DNA of 64,000 nucleotides from Lagierella sp. (GTDB lineage Bacteria; Bacillota; Clostridia; Tissierellales; Peptoniphilaceae). The stretch spans positions 23,262 to 87,261 of the forward strand of contig NZ_JASBYU010000005.1 in NCBI RefSeq assembly GCF_029983815.1. Direction: 5' to 3'. Positions 17,762 to 25,964 of this stretch are shown one piece after another; position 1 is the first letter of the stretch, and each line of letters begins with the position of its first letter. A model generated the notes under the pieces. That model ran no database searches, was not told where the DNA came from, and worked only from the letters and a program-made list of their open reading frames with translations. A program made the position numbers and the translations under genes.

Positions 17762-18489
17762 TGAAATTGGAAAAAACCGATAAAATTCCCCTCTATTCAA
17801 AATTGGTGGACATCCTAGCTGGAGAAATGGAGCTGATGAAGCCAGGGGATAAGCTACCTTCTGAGAGAAGGCTTTGTAAACTCTACAATCTATCCCGGAC
17901 TACTGTAAGACAGGCCATAGGAGAGCTTGAACTAAATGGTTATATCGAAAGGGTCCATGGAAAGGGCACCTTTGTGGCTAAAAAGGACAAGGATAAACAC
18001 AACCTTTCAGACTACTATAGCTTTACAGATCAGATGAGAAATATAGGAAAAAAACCTAGTACAAAAGTTTTAGAGTTTCATATAGAAAGGGCCAACAAAT
18101 TTGTAGCTACACAGTTGAAGATTAAAGAAAAGGACAAGATAATAAGGTTTATAAGGCTTAGACAAGCAGATCAAACTCCAATGATGATAGAGACCACCTT
18201 TATTCCCTATAGGGGTTTTAAGGAGCTGAGTCGCCAACTACTAGATGAAATGCCTCTTTATGATATCTATGAAAAGAAATTTAATAAAAAGGTAAGTAGG
18301 GTAGAGGAGGTTTTTCAAGCTGGGATTTTGGGTAAAGAGGAAGCTAAGTCATTAGAGTTAAGCCAAGGCTTGTCCTGTTTGAGGATAAAGAGATACTCCT
18401 ATGATAAGGAAGATAATATTATAGAATACACTTTGTCCTATGCAAGGGGCGACCAGTTTGCATATAAGGTGTCCTATAATCCAGCGTAA
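17761..18489 (+). CDS. GntR/HutC-family (UTRA) transcriptional regulator
   Basis: 242 residues: an N-terminal winged helix (SERRLCKLYNLSRTTVRQAI, residues 40-59) and a UTRA ligand domain from about residue 85 to the end, ending with YTLSYARGDQFAYKV. Last gene of the aga operon. UTRA members of this type sense sugar phosphates, so control of both the aga and PTS operons through the three shared TGGTATCT elements is likely (inference). Confidence 0.9.
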   Translation: MKLEKTDKIPLYSKLVDILAGEMELMKPGDKLPSERRLCKLYNLSRTTVRQAIGELELNGYIERVHGKGTFVAKKDKDKHNLSDYYSFTDQMRNIGKKPSTKVLEFHIERANKFVATQLKIKEKDKIIRFIRLRQADQTPMMIETTFIPYRGFKELSRQLLDEMPLYDIYEKKFNKKVSRVEEVFQAGILGKEEAKSLELSQGLSCLRIKRYSYDKEDNIIEYTLSYARGDQFAYKVSYNPA

Positions 18490-18500
18490 CAATTTAATAA

Positions 18501-18537
18501 TAAAAAAAAGACAAGGCAGGGTTTTTCTCTGCCTTGT
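18501..18537 (-). terminator. Terminator of the PTS operon, in the convergent gap
   Basis: 9-bp perfect stem ACAAGGCAG / CTGCCTTGT (18511-18519, 18529-18537). On the - strand it is followed by an eight-base T-run (18502-18509). It also lies after the + strand regulator gene but lacks a T-run in that direction. Confidence 0.85.
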
Positions 18538-18538
18538 A

Positions 18539-18961
18539 CTATATTCCGTCAGAATCTTCATCTTCAGTCCTTTTTTCTTCCCTATATACCCTTACGCCGT
18601 TTTTTCCTTCTGCAAGGATGTTTTCTACTAATTTGTCTAAATCCTTTGAACCATCAAAGACTGCGGTGTAGAGCATTTGAAAGTTTGCGCCTGCCAAAAC
18701 CCTTACATTTTCCATCTGTGCAGTTAAAAGGACCGATCTATTGAAGGGAGTTCCCCCTGCAAGGTCTGTCAAGATTACTATTGAGTCACAGTCTTTTAAA
18801 TCTTCTAAAGCCTTTTTGATTTTGTCGTCAAGGCCATCTGTTCCATCTTCTTGTAGAAAGTTAACTGCAACCAGATTTTCCTGTTCTCCCGCAATTAACT
18901 TTAAGCCGTCTTCTAGGCCCTCGGGAAATCGTCCATGGGCCGTTACTATAACTCCGTTCAT
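18539..18961 (-). CDS. PTS mannose/GalNAc-family EIIA component
   Basis: 140-residue IIA domain of the mannose family. His9 in VIVTAHGRFPEG is the phosphate acceptor from HPr, and LTDLAGGTPFNRS is the family loop. Last gene of the PTS operon, separated from EIID by 86 bp containing a 12-bp perfect hairpin. A Glu/Asp-rich tail precedes the stop. Confidence 0.92.
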   Translation of the reverse strand: MNGVIVTAHGRFPEGLEDGLKLIAGEQENLVAVNFLQEDGTDGLDDKIKKALEDLKDCDSIVILTDLAGGTPFNRSVLLTAQMENVRVLAGANFQMLYTAVFDGSKDLDKLVENILAEGKNGVRVYREEKRTEDEDSDGI

Positions 18962-18996
18962 AAATCCCTCCTTATTTTATTTGTTCTTAAGACTTA

Positions 18997-19022
18997 TCAA
19001 GCACTCATTTATGAGTGCTTGA
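18997..19022. repeat. Perfect hairpin between EIID and EIIA genes
   Basis: 12-bp arms (TCAAGCACTCAT / ATGAGTGCTTGA) separated by two bases, with no T-run on either side. More like an mRNA processing or stability element than a terminator; it may set the level of EIIA relative to the membrane subunits. Confidence 0.7.
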
Positions 19023-19047
19023 AAGTACTTTTATCTTCTATTGTATA

Positions 19048-20079
19048 TTAGCCCCAAATGCTTGGTGCATTGAAAAGTGCTGGAATTAGTGAACCAGCAA
19101 GTCCTAATACTAGTAACAAACCAATGGATTTAATCGGCGTAAATTGCTTTTTAACCATTAGGAAGTATAGACATAGGGTTAAAGCTAAAGGAATAATCTT
19201 TGGTAGTACACCATCCAGTATCTTTTGGAAGTCCACCTTAACAGGTTGTTCTTCAAATCGGTTGAAGGTGATTTCGGACTTTCCATTACCCAAATCAACA
19301 ATTCCTGCTCCTTCTTGAAGGGTTTCTGTAGGTTCGCCCTTGTCGTCTTCCACATAGAGGTATTTGGCGTAGTCAGGCATATCCTCATTGGCAACTATTG
19401 TGGTCACCGGCACTGCCACGTTGGTAACACCGTTGTCCTTAACAATATTTAACTTTGTTCCACCGTAAACTGCAATTAGAGAACCTACGACGAAAACTCC
19501 AAGGATTGAAGCTGCCCTTGTAAATTCCTTTGCATTTGAAGTCAAGATGTCAATGGCGTTTATACCCATTTTATAGGACCAGTGCATCAAGAAATATCTT
19601 ACTATAAATTGTGCTATATTAAATATCAACAGGAATATAAATGGCGCTGCCAAACTACCTTGGATTGCCATATTCGAAGTTATACCTGCGGTTATTGGAA
19701 CCAATGTCAACCAGAATAGCGCATCTCCAATACCTCCAAGTGGTCCCATGGCAGAAACCCTTACTGCACGTATTGTTGGGATGTCAGCTTTATTTTGTTC
19801 CAGTGAAAGTATTATACCCATAACTAAAGTAACTAAAAATGGATGGGTGTTAAAGAATTCAAGGTTATGGGACATGGACGCAGCCAAGTCGTCTTTATCC
19901 TTATGAATTTTTTGTAGTCCCGGTAAAATACCATATAGCCAACCACCAGCTTGCATTCTTTCGTAGTTGAAAGAAGCTTGCAAGAAGAGTGATCTCCAAA
20001 CCATCTTGTTTAAGGTCTTCTTATCAAGGGGCTGGGCTGGGGTTTGATCCTTATAGGTATCAGGAATATTATATGCCAT
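19048..20079 (-). CDS. PTS mannose/GalNAc-family EIID component with extended loop
   Basis: 343 residues from ATG 20079 (GGAGGTG upstream); the in-frame TTG at 20094 is less likely. Typical IID segments: WRSLFLQASFNYERMQAGG near the start, MGPLGGIGDALFW (near 120) and the C-terminal membrane helices. Between the central helix (VGSLIAVYGG) and the last helices lies a soluble, acidic stretch of about 80 residues (NIVKDNG through VKVDFQKIL), making the protein longer than the roughly 270-280 residues of ManZ. Such extended IID proteins occur in some Firmicutes, but the role of the insert is unknown to me. Confidence 0.92.
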   Translation of the reverse strand: MAYNIPDTYKDQTPAQPLDKKTLNKMVWRSLFLQASFNYERMQAGGWLYGILPGLQKIHKDKDDLAASMSHNLEFFNTHPFLVTLVMGIILSLEQNKADIPTIRAVRVSAMGPLGGIGDALFWLTLVPITAGITSNMAIQGSLAAPFIFLLIFNIAQFIVRYFLMHWSYKMGINAIDILTSNAKEFTRAASILGVFVVGSLIAVYGGTKLNIVKDNGVTNVAVPVTTIVANEDMPDYAKYLYVEDDKGEPTETLQEGAGIVDLGNGKSEITFNRFEEQPVKVDFQKILDGVLPKIIPLALTLCLYFLMVKKQFTPIKSIGLLLVLGLAGSLIPALFNAPSIWG

Positions 20080-20890
20080 CTTCTTCACCTCCAATACTGT
20101 TAAAAGAAGCGGTCTTTAACTTTGTTTGTACTTGGTAATCCCAATAAGCAAAGGCAAATCCTATGAATGCCAGTAGGATAAGAGCGGGACCTTGAAGATC
20201 TTCGATTGAAACTATTACTACTGCAAAGGCAAAGCCTGCAAACATAAAGCCCCACAAATCTCTAGAGAGCATTACCTTCAATAAAACTGCAAAACCGACA
20301 AATCTCATCATTCCACCGGCTGCAGAAAGTCCGTCCATTACCGCCTTATACCATTTGTTATCGGCCAACTTAGCCATTTGGGCGGCCATTGCATTACCAC
20401 CGATAAAGAATAGGATTGCAATTATTCCAAAGGCTGTACCTAGTAGAGCCATGGAAATAAGGTTTATTTGAGTAATTCCCTTTGGGTTTGCCTCTTGGGC
20501 ATATTGATCCGCCTTGGACATAATAGGGGACATTACAGTAAATAATAGTGTTACAGCAGACTGCCCTAAAATTGCAAAAGGAATTGCTGCTGCTACGGCT
20601 GCAGTTGGTTCCATGCTGCCCTTTCCTGCAATTGCCAAGACAGTGGCCATGATACCACCTAGTACTGCATTTGGAGGTTGAGCTCCACCAATAGGCATAT
20701 TACCTATGGTCATAAGTTGGAAAGTACCTCCTACGATAAGTCCTGTTTTCACATCCCCGAGAATGGCGCCGATGACAGGGCCCATTACAATGGGTTGATA
20801 CAAGGACTCTAGAAAACTAAATTGGTCTATAGCTGCAATAAAAGTAACTATAAACACCAGGAGCACTTGAATAAAATTAAAATCTCCCAT
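20069..20890 (-). CDS. PTS mannose/GalNAc-family EIIC permease
   Basis: 273-residue sorbose-type IIC membrane subunit that forms the sugar channel with IID. Signature segments: MGPVIGAILGDVKTGLIVGG (about residues 36-55) and GGAQPPNAVLGGI. About eight hydrophobic segments. Its 3' end overlaps the EIID gene by 11 bp. Confidence 0.93.
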   Translation of the reverse strand: MGDFNFIQVLLVFIVTFIAAIDQFSFLESLYQPIVMGPVIGAILGDVKTGLIVGGTFQLMTIGNMPIGGAQPPNAVLGGIMATVLAIAGKGSMEPTAAVAAAIPFAILGQSAVTLLFTVMSPIMSKADQYAQEANPKGITQINLISMALLGTAFGIIAILFFIGGNAMAAQMAKLADNKWYKAVMDGLSAAGGMMRFVGFAVLLKVMLSRDLWGFMFAGFAFAVVIVSIEDLQGPALILLAFIGFAFAYWDYQVQTKLKTASFNSIGGEEDGI

Positions 20891-20968
20891 AATTTCCTCC
20901 TTTTTTAAAAATAAATATCAAGAACCCTCTATTAGCTTTTATTTTAATATTAGGTCTTTGTCTATTGG

Positions 20969-21445
20969 TTATTTAAATAATTTTTGTGCATCTTCAGCCG
21001 ATTCGGTTGGAACCTTTCGGATTTCAAGTTCAACGCCCTTTTCCTTAAGCTTCTTGAAGGTCTCTACATCCTCATCATCTACGGCAACCACTTGTGCCAC
21101 CTGTCTTTTTCCCTCAGCCATATGCATATTACCAACATTTACCTTAGTGATTGGAACACCACCTTCAACAAGCTTTAATACATCCTGAGGTGTTTCGCAT
21201 ATGATGAAGATCTTTTGTCTATCAGCAGCCTTGTGGATTACATCGATAGTCTTTTGGATTGTAAAATATCTTGTAGCTACTCCGTTGGGAGCGGCCATAT
21301 CCATAAGACCTTGTCTCATCTTATCAGAAGCAACTTTATCGTTTGCAACTAAAATAAGGTTTGCCCCAATAACATTTGTCCATTGAGTGGCAACCTGTCC
21401 ATGAATCAATCTGTTGTCAATTCTTGTTAGCATTATATTTGGCAT
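20969..21445 (-). CDS. PTS mannose/GalNAc-family EIIB component
   Basis: 158-residue cytoplasmic IIB of the sorbose family. RLIHGQVATQW holds the phosphohistidine (His15). First gene of the - strand PTS operon (EIIB, EIIC, EIID, EIIA). Together with AgaS/LacC/LacD it predicts import and phosphorylation of N-acetylgalactosamine or galactosamine, an abundant mucin sugar (inference from context). Confidence 0.93.
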   Translation of the reverse strand: MPNIMLTRIDNRLIHGQVATQWTNVIGANLILVANDKVASDKMRQGLMDMAAPNGVATRYFTIQKTIDVIHKAADRQKIFIICETPQDVLKLVEGGVPITKVNVGNMHMAEGKRQVAQVVAVDDEDVETFKKLKEKGVELEIRKVPTESAEDAQKLFK

Positions 21446-21484
21446 TTAAATCATTCCTTTCTTCTCTTATATATAATTATAACC

Positions 21485-21508
21485 TAAAAAACCCACAAAA
21501 TAGTGGTT
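21485..21508 (-). terminator. Hairpin with T-run upstream of the PTS operon (terminator or attenuator)
   Basis: On the - strand, AACCAC pairs with GTGGGTT (one bulged base), followed by TTTTTT. It lies between yajC and EIIB, so it either ends the yajC message or attenuates the PTS leader. A palindrome AGGAAA-GCT-TTTCCT is at 21521-21535. TATAAT on the - strand (21476-21481) directly follows the T-run. Confidence 0.5.
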
Positions 21509-21615
21509 CTTTTGACCTGAAGGAAAGCTTTTCCTAAAACCAATCAATAGATGTTGGAAATTAGCCTTTTCTCCTATAAATAACAACAAAAAAACTTTAA
21601 AAAAATCTTTTTTTC

Positions 21616-21630
21616 AAACTGGTATCTAAA
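21616..21630 (+). promoter_or_regulatory. Candidate GntR operator, site 3, ahead of the PTS operon
   Basis: AAACTGGTATCTAAA, matching the two sites before agaS. About 170 bp upstream of the EIIB start and just downstream of yajC. It ties the two convergent operons to one regulator. Confidence 0.55.
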
Positions 21631-21643
21631 TTTAAGTAAAAGT

Positions 21644-21937
21644 TTAGTCCACAATCGATGAAATGCTGTATCTACTTACTGTCATAACAGCCTTGGACTT
21701 AACTTCAACATCCACAGTATCCCTGTCGATTTTAATTATTTTTCCATATATTCCGTTTGAAAAGATTACCTTTGATCCTACTTTTAAATTCTGATGCACA
21801 TTTGAAAAATGCTCCTTTTGTTTTTTTAATTTAGAATTTGCAACAAAATAATAGATAATGACAATAATAAAAATCAAAAAAATAAGGGCAATAGATGCAC
21901 CTAAAATGGAATTACCAATAGAATTTCCCGAAACCAT
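21644..21937 (-). CDS. yajC: Preprotein translocase subunit YajC
   Basis: 97 residues: one N-terminal membrane helix (about 12-32) and a cytoplasmic domain with GSKVIFSNGIYGKIIKID, a good match to the YajC core (usually GDxVVTxGGIxGxV). GAGGAGG precedes ATG 21937. Accessory to SecYEG/SecDF. Not next to tgt or secD as in many genomes. Confidence 0.85.
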   Translation of the reverse strand: MVSGNSIGNSILGASIALIFLIFIIVIIYYFVANSKLKKQKEHFSNVHQNLKVGSKVIFSNGIYGKIIKIDRDTVDVEVKSKAVMTVSRYSISSIVD

Positions 21938-21965
21938 GGCCTTACCTCCTCTCTTTCTATATCAT

Positions 21966-21995
21966 AATATACCCAATACAAGTTAACAATATCAA
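21966..21995 (-). promoter_or_regulatory. Promoter of yajC
   Basis: On the - strand TTGATA (21990-21995), 18-bp spacer and TATATT (21966-21971), about 30 bp before the start. The divergent response regulator gene has TATAAT at 22049-22054 but no clear -35. Confidence 0.45.
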
Positions 21996-22071
21996 TTGAA
22001 ATACAGAAATAAAATAAAAGACAGTAAACTAAAAATTTGAATTTATTGTATAATTGACCTAGGAGGAGCCT

Positions 22072-22743
22072 ATGAAAATTTTTATTGTGGAAGATGAAAA
22101 GAAGATAGCTGATGAATTGGTTTTTCAATTACAGACCTGGGGATACGAAACGGGGACTGTAAAGGATTTTAAAAATGTGATAGAAGAATTTAAGGAAGAA
22201 AAATACGACTTGGTACTAATGGACTTGAAGCTGCCCTATAAGAATGGTTTTTTATTATGTGAAGAAATAAGAAGCTTTTCCAATGTTCCAATTATATTTT
22301 TAACTTCTGCCGGTGACGACATCAATTTGATAAATGCAATTAACTACGGTGGAGACGACTTTCTAGCAAAGCCCTTTCAAATGCAGATACTTAGTTCAAA
22401 GATAAAGGCACAACTTAGAAGGGCCTACACCTTTAACAAAAATCTGTCTTCACAGATAAAGCATAGGGATGTGGTTTTAGACCTAGATTCAATGACCATA
22501 GCCTATGAGGGTTGTGAGGTTTCATTAAGTAAGAATGAATACTTGATACTAGAAATTCTAATGGAAAATATTGGTAAAGTGGTTACCAGAGCGTTGATAA
22601 TGGATAAACTTTGGTCTACCGATTCCTACATTGACGACAACACATTGACGGTCAATGTGACAAGACTTAGGAAAAAACTTAGCGATATCGGCATAGAAGA
22701 TTTTGTAGAAACGAAAAAAGGAGTAGGTTATATAATACGATGA
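22072..22743 (+). CDS. OmpR-family response regulator, Bce type
   Basis: 223 residues: receiver domain with acidic MKIFIVEDEKK start, phospho-acceptor Asp in LVLMDLKLP (near residue 50) and Lys in FLAKPFQ, then a winged-helix DNA-binding domain (about 130-223) ending in KKGVGYIIR. Start ATG 22072 follows AGGAGGAG. The kinase gene overlaps its stop by 4 bp. The BceAB-type transporter that such regulators control is at 32471, beyond the island. Confidence 0.92.
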   Translation: MKIFIVEDEKKIADELVFQLQTWGYETGTVKDFKNVIEEFKEEKYDLVLMDLKLPYKNGFLLCEEIRSFSNVPIIFLTSAGDDINLINAINYGGDDFLAKPFQMQILSSKIKAQLRRAYTFNKNLSSQIKHRDVVLDLDSMTIAYEGCEVSLSKNEYLILEILMENIGKVVTRALIMDKLWSTDSYIDDNTLTVNVTRLRKKLSDIGIEDFVETKKGVGYIIR

Positions 22744-23681
22744 AAGACTTCTTCAAAATAAATAAGGACTTTTTTACCACCTATTTAATAATGGGATTGG
22801 TTTCATTAATTCTGTTTTATGCCTTTGACTATAGTAAAACTGTACTACTATACTATATGTCCCTGTCCTTAGGCATACTCTTAATCCCTATAATTTATAG
22901 AACTTTGCGTTTTAATAGGTTGTTACACTCTCCAGACTTTGAAATTTTGCAAAAAGATGGTTTAAATAAAAAAAATAAAGAACTTTACGAGGACTTAGAA
23001 AGGGAAGTCTTGGATATAAAGATGAAAAATGCCAAGAGTTTAAGTGAATTAAATTCCTACCTAACCCTTTGGGCCCATCAGGTTAAAACACCCCTTGCCG
23101 CCATACTTTTAATGTCGGAAAGGGCAGGGGAAAAAGAAGTGGAAATTGAAGTACAAAAGACAGAAGAGTATATTAGCCAGATGATAAATTATATGAAGTC
23201 AAAGGAAAAGTCCAAGGACTATTCCTTTAAAAAGATAAGTTTGGAAAGAATAGTCAGAAAGACCATTAGAAAGTACAGGCTCTTCTTTATAGAGAAGAAC
23301 TTAAAACTAGAACTTCAGTTAAAAGATGTCACCATAGTTACAGATCCCAAATGGTTTAGTTTCGTGTTAGATCAGATCATCTTTAATGCTTTGAAGTATA
23401 CAGTAAAGGGTGGAATCCGTATTAGTAATCAAGAGGACAATTACAAACTGATAATCGAAGATTCGGGAATTGGTATACCAAAAGAGGACCTTGCAAATGT
23501 TACAAGCTTTGGTTTCACGGGAGAAAATGGTAGAAACTTCAGCAACTCCACAGGAATAGGGCTATACCTTGTAGACGATATCCTAAAACGTTTGAAATAC
23601 GACTACAAGATAGAGTCAAAAGTCAATAGAGGAACCACCTTCAAAATAAATATACGAAGAAAAGAGCTTATTGAAGATTAG
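22740..23681 (+). CDS. Intramembrane-sensing histidine kinase, Bce type
   Basis: 313 residues: two N-terminal membrane helices (about 13-32 and 38-57) with almost no extracellular loop, the mark of kinases that read the state of a BceAB transporter. H-box is HQVKTPLAAILLMSE (near residue 113). ATPase lobes: DQIIFNALKYT (N-box), DSGIGI (G1) and GFTGENGRN...STGIGLYLV (G2). Its last 16 codons are duplicated at 32285 as part of the island border repeat. Confidence 0.92.
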   Translation: MKDFFKINKDFFTTYLIMGLVSLILFYAFDYSKTVLLYYMSLSLGILLIPIIYRTLRFNRLLHSPDFEILQKDGLNKKNKELYEDLEREVLDIKMKNAKSLSELNSYLTLWAHQVKTPLAAILLMSERAGEKEVEIEVQKTEEYISQMINYMKSKEKSKDYSFKKISLERIVRKTIRKYRLFFIEKNLKLELQLKDVTIVTDPKWFSFVLDQIIFNALKYTVKGGIRISNQEDNYKLIIEDSGIGIPKEDLANVTSFGFTGENGRNFSNSTGIGLYLVDDILKRLKYDYKIESKVNRGTTFKINIRRKELIED

Positions 23682-23714
23682 TTTTTGAGTAATTGGACAG
23701 TCCTAGGGCTGTCC
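23633..23714 (+). repeat. Left border direct repeat of the RiPP island
   Basis: 82 bp covering the last codons of the kinase gene and its terminator hairpin. The same 82 bp recurs at 32285-32366 with one difference (C at 23642, T at 32294). The two copies are exactly 8652 bp apart and enclose the hybrid RiPP cluster. Confidence 0.95.
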
Positions 23715-23716
23715 AA
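23693..23716 (+). terminator. Terminator hairpin of the kinase gene
   Basis: Stem TTGGACAG / CTGTCCAA with loop TCCTAGGG. No T-run follows here. In the second copy (32345-32366) the hairpin is followed by TTTAAACTTT, which looks like the original context. The 23717-23916 stretch shows no supported gene. Confidence 0.65.
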
Positions 23717-23916
23717 CTAAGTACATGAAATCCTGCCTGAAAAGTTCGAGTTGCCTTTATGATGGTTGATAGTAATTTTTGAATTAAAAAGGTAAATTTA
23801 ATTAAATATCTCTTACTCATGTTTCAATATTGTTTTAAACAGTTAAGGAAGATAATACAATTTGAAATTATAAATAGAAAAATTATGAAAAGGATTTAAA
23901 AAAATAGAATAAAAGC

Positions 23917-23946
23917 TTGACACTTATATATTAAATGATGTAATAT
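23917..23946 (+). promoter_or_regulatory. Strong promoter of the hybrid RiPP cluster
   Basis: Consensus TTGACA (23917-23922), 18-bp spacer, TAATAT (23941-23946). The transcript would start about 17 bp before the precursor ATG, within or near its Shine-Dalgarno. Confidence 0.75.
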
Positions 23947-23969
23947 ACAAATTAAAGGAGGGAAGAATT

Positions 23970-24086
23970 ATGAAAACAAAAAAAGAAAAAGCAAAAAAAG
24001 CCCTGACATTAAAAGCTGTAAAGGTGAAGCAAGAATCAGGGGTTGCTTCGCAGTCTAAGAGTAGCTATACATGCTCTGCAAATTAA
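23970..24086 (+). CDS. Short RiPP precursor peptide of the YcaO/LanB cluster
   Basis: 38 residues from ATG 23970 with AAAGGAGGG upstream. Residues 1-22 are Lys-rich (ten Lys) with Ala, Leu and Val: MKTKKEKAKKALTLKAVKVK. This is unusual, since RiPP leaders are commonly acidic. Residues 23-38 (SGVASQSKSSYTCSAN) hold five Ser besides Ser23, one Thr and the only Cys, all substrates for a dehydratase or a cyclodehydratase. A strong promoter in front, an attenuator behind and modifying enzymes downstream support the precursor role. The leader/core boundary is not visible. I know no family that it belongs to. Confidence 0.75.
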   Translation: MKTKKEKAKKALTLKAVKVKQESGVASQSKSSYTCSAN

Positions 24087-24101
24087 ACTAAATAGTAGTA
24101 G

Positions 24102-24149
24102 ACACAACTATCAGAATTATATAATGAAAAATCTGATGGTTGTGTTTTT
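24102..24149 (+). terminator. Attenuator between precursor and modification genes
   Basis: 14-bp stem (ACACAACTATCAGA / TCTGATGGTTGTGT, one G-T pair), 16-nt loop, then TTTTT. Partial readthrough would give more precursor than enzyme mRNA, a common design in RiPP operons. Confidence 0.85.
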
Positions 24150-24175
24150 ATTTAGTTAATATGGGAAGGTGGAAA

Positions 24176-25945
24176 ATGTTTTATTTTAAATGTGGAAAAG
24201 AATTCTACTTTGAAGATGAAAAGGAATTATATAAAGTTAATTATGAAGATAATTTAGAGTTAATTAATGAAGTTAGAATAGAAGATGAAAATTTTTCTAA
24301 AAATTACGATGTGAGTGAAATAGAAATAGAAAATTCTATCTATTTGATGTATAAAATTTTCAACTTATCAGAATTGAAATCAATACTACAACAACTTAAG
24401 AAAGAAAAGAAATCTGCTATAATAGAATTCTTTGACCTAATATTGTACATAGATAAGAATAATAAATTAAATACATTAGAAATCTATACTAGATACATTG
24501 AGGGTCTTAATTATAATATAAGAAGATTGTTGAGTACACAGGAGAAAAAAATATATTTTAACGATGAAACGAAATTGTCAACAATCAATCAAATTATTAA
24601 TGAAACAATCAAAATAAATAGTAATGAAATTGTATACTATCTAAAAAATGACAAATCCATATATGTAACCAGTATATTTAATTCATTACCAAGAGATTTT
24701 AGAAGTGCTAATATAAAGTTAAAAGCACAGGAATATTTAACTTTGGAAACTGGTTATCGTGAACAAAGTAGCAGAGTGGTTTTTCCTATAGGCCGTTTTT
24801 CTATAATTCAGAAAATTGAACGAACAGATTCAAAAGATATTATTGGAATTCCTGTTTATTCTGGGGAAACTGCATCTTATGATGATAATATTAGGTTTTT
24901 AGTACAAGGCGGAAAAGGACATAGCGAAATTCAAGCATATAATAGCTTTGTTGGAGAATGTATTGAAAGATATTCAGCAAAAATATCAGATAAAGATAAA
25001 ATAATTACAGGCACTTATCAAGAACTAAAAAAGAAAGGATACGAAATAATAAATCCTACCTGTATGAACATAGATGTTAACAACAATGAAATAGGAAGAT
25101 TTAATAAGAAGAAAGTTTACGATTGGGTTTTATGTACGAATTTAAAAGATAATAATCGATTTTTGATAGAGGCATCTTTTGTATTTTTTCCATATTATAG
25201 AAAAATAGAATATTTGTTTAACACTCAGTCAACTACAGGACTTTCATCTGGAAGAAACTTAGAAGAAGCAATTCTTCAGGGAATTTTAGAAGTGATTGAA
25301 AGGGATTCTTATTCAATTAAACAAAAAGCAAATACCAGAGCATACGTAATCAACAGAAGCTGTTTAGATTTTGAAAATGCTAAACTTATTGAATATCTCA
25401 AAGGAAAAGGGGTTCGCTGTCATTTAATAAAGTTAAATGAAGAATCTGAATATCATGTAGTGCATTGTATGACAGAAGCAAGTAGAATACCTATTTTTAC
25501 TCATGGATGCGGTGCGTCTTTAGACATTAACACAGCTACACGAAGGGCGATACTAGAAGCAATTCAACTTAGAGTTTCACAAATTGAGCTATTTAACATT
25601 GAAATAGATCAAAATAATAAATATATGAAACCATATTTTGAATGGGCAAAAGGAAATTATGAATATACACATATTTTTACCGAAAGAGAAAACCATAGAA
25701 TGCCAACAGAATATAAAGATTCACGAAGTAATAATTTAAAGAAAGATATTGATTTTTTAGTTTCACAAATCGATTCCCCATATATATTAATAGCGAACCT
25801 ATCGAGAAAGGAATTACCTCTTAATGTAGTTAGAGTAATAATTCCTACTTATCAAGATATAGATTTTAACAATAGAAAAATTACTAAAAGATTAAAAACG
25901 GCATTAAAAGGAAAGGAGGTTACAAAATTGGGAATCTTTAGTTAG
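24176..25945 (+). CDS. YcaO-domain protein (first of two)
   Basis: 589 residues from ATG 24176, preferred to in-frame starts at 24140 and 24161 because GGAAGGTGG lies just upstream. The C-terminal two thirds are a YcaO ATP-dependent domain: GHSEIQAYNSFVGECIERYS (near 248), TTGLSSGRNLEEAILQG with EVIERDS (near 352-372) and CGASLDINTATRRAILEAIQ (near 445) match the ATP/Mg-binding Glu-rich motifs. The N-terminal 170 residues match nothing I recognise and have no CxxC pair. The C-terminus lacks a PxPxP tail. YcaO enzymes make azolines (from Cys/Ser/Thr) or thioamides. With a second, E1-fused YcaO in the cluster its exact reaction is uncertain. Confidence 0.85.
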   Translation: MFYFKCGKEFYFEDEKELYKVNYEDNLELINEVRIEDENFSKNYDVSEIEIENSIYLMYKIFNLSELKSILQQLKKEKKSAIIEFFDLILYIDKNNKLNTLEIYTRYIEGLNYNIRRLLSTQEKKIYFNDETKLSTINQIINETIKINSNEIVYYLKNDKSIYVTSIFNSLPRDFRSANIKLKAQEYLTLETGYREQSSRVVFPIGRFSIIQKIERTDSKDIIGIPVYSGETASYDDNIRFLVQGGKGHSEIQAYNSFVGECIERYSAKISDKDKIITGTYQELKKKGYEIINPTCMNIDVNNNEIGRFNKKKVYDWVLCTNLKDNNRFLIEASFVFFPYYRKIEYLFNTQSTTGLSSGRNLEEAILQGILEVIERDSYSIKQKANTRAYVINRSCLDFENAKLIEYLKGKGVRCHLIKLNEESEYHVVHCMTEASRIPIFTHGCGASLDINTATRRAILEAIQLRVSQIELFNIEIDQNNKYMKPYFEWAKGNYEYTHIFTERENHRMPTEYKDSRSNNLKKDIDFLVSQIDSPYILIANLSRKELPLNVVRVIIPTYQDIDFNNRKITKRLKTALKGKEVTKLGIFS

Positions 25946-25964
25946 TTCCTAATTTTAGACTAAA

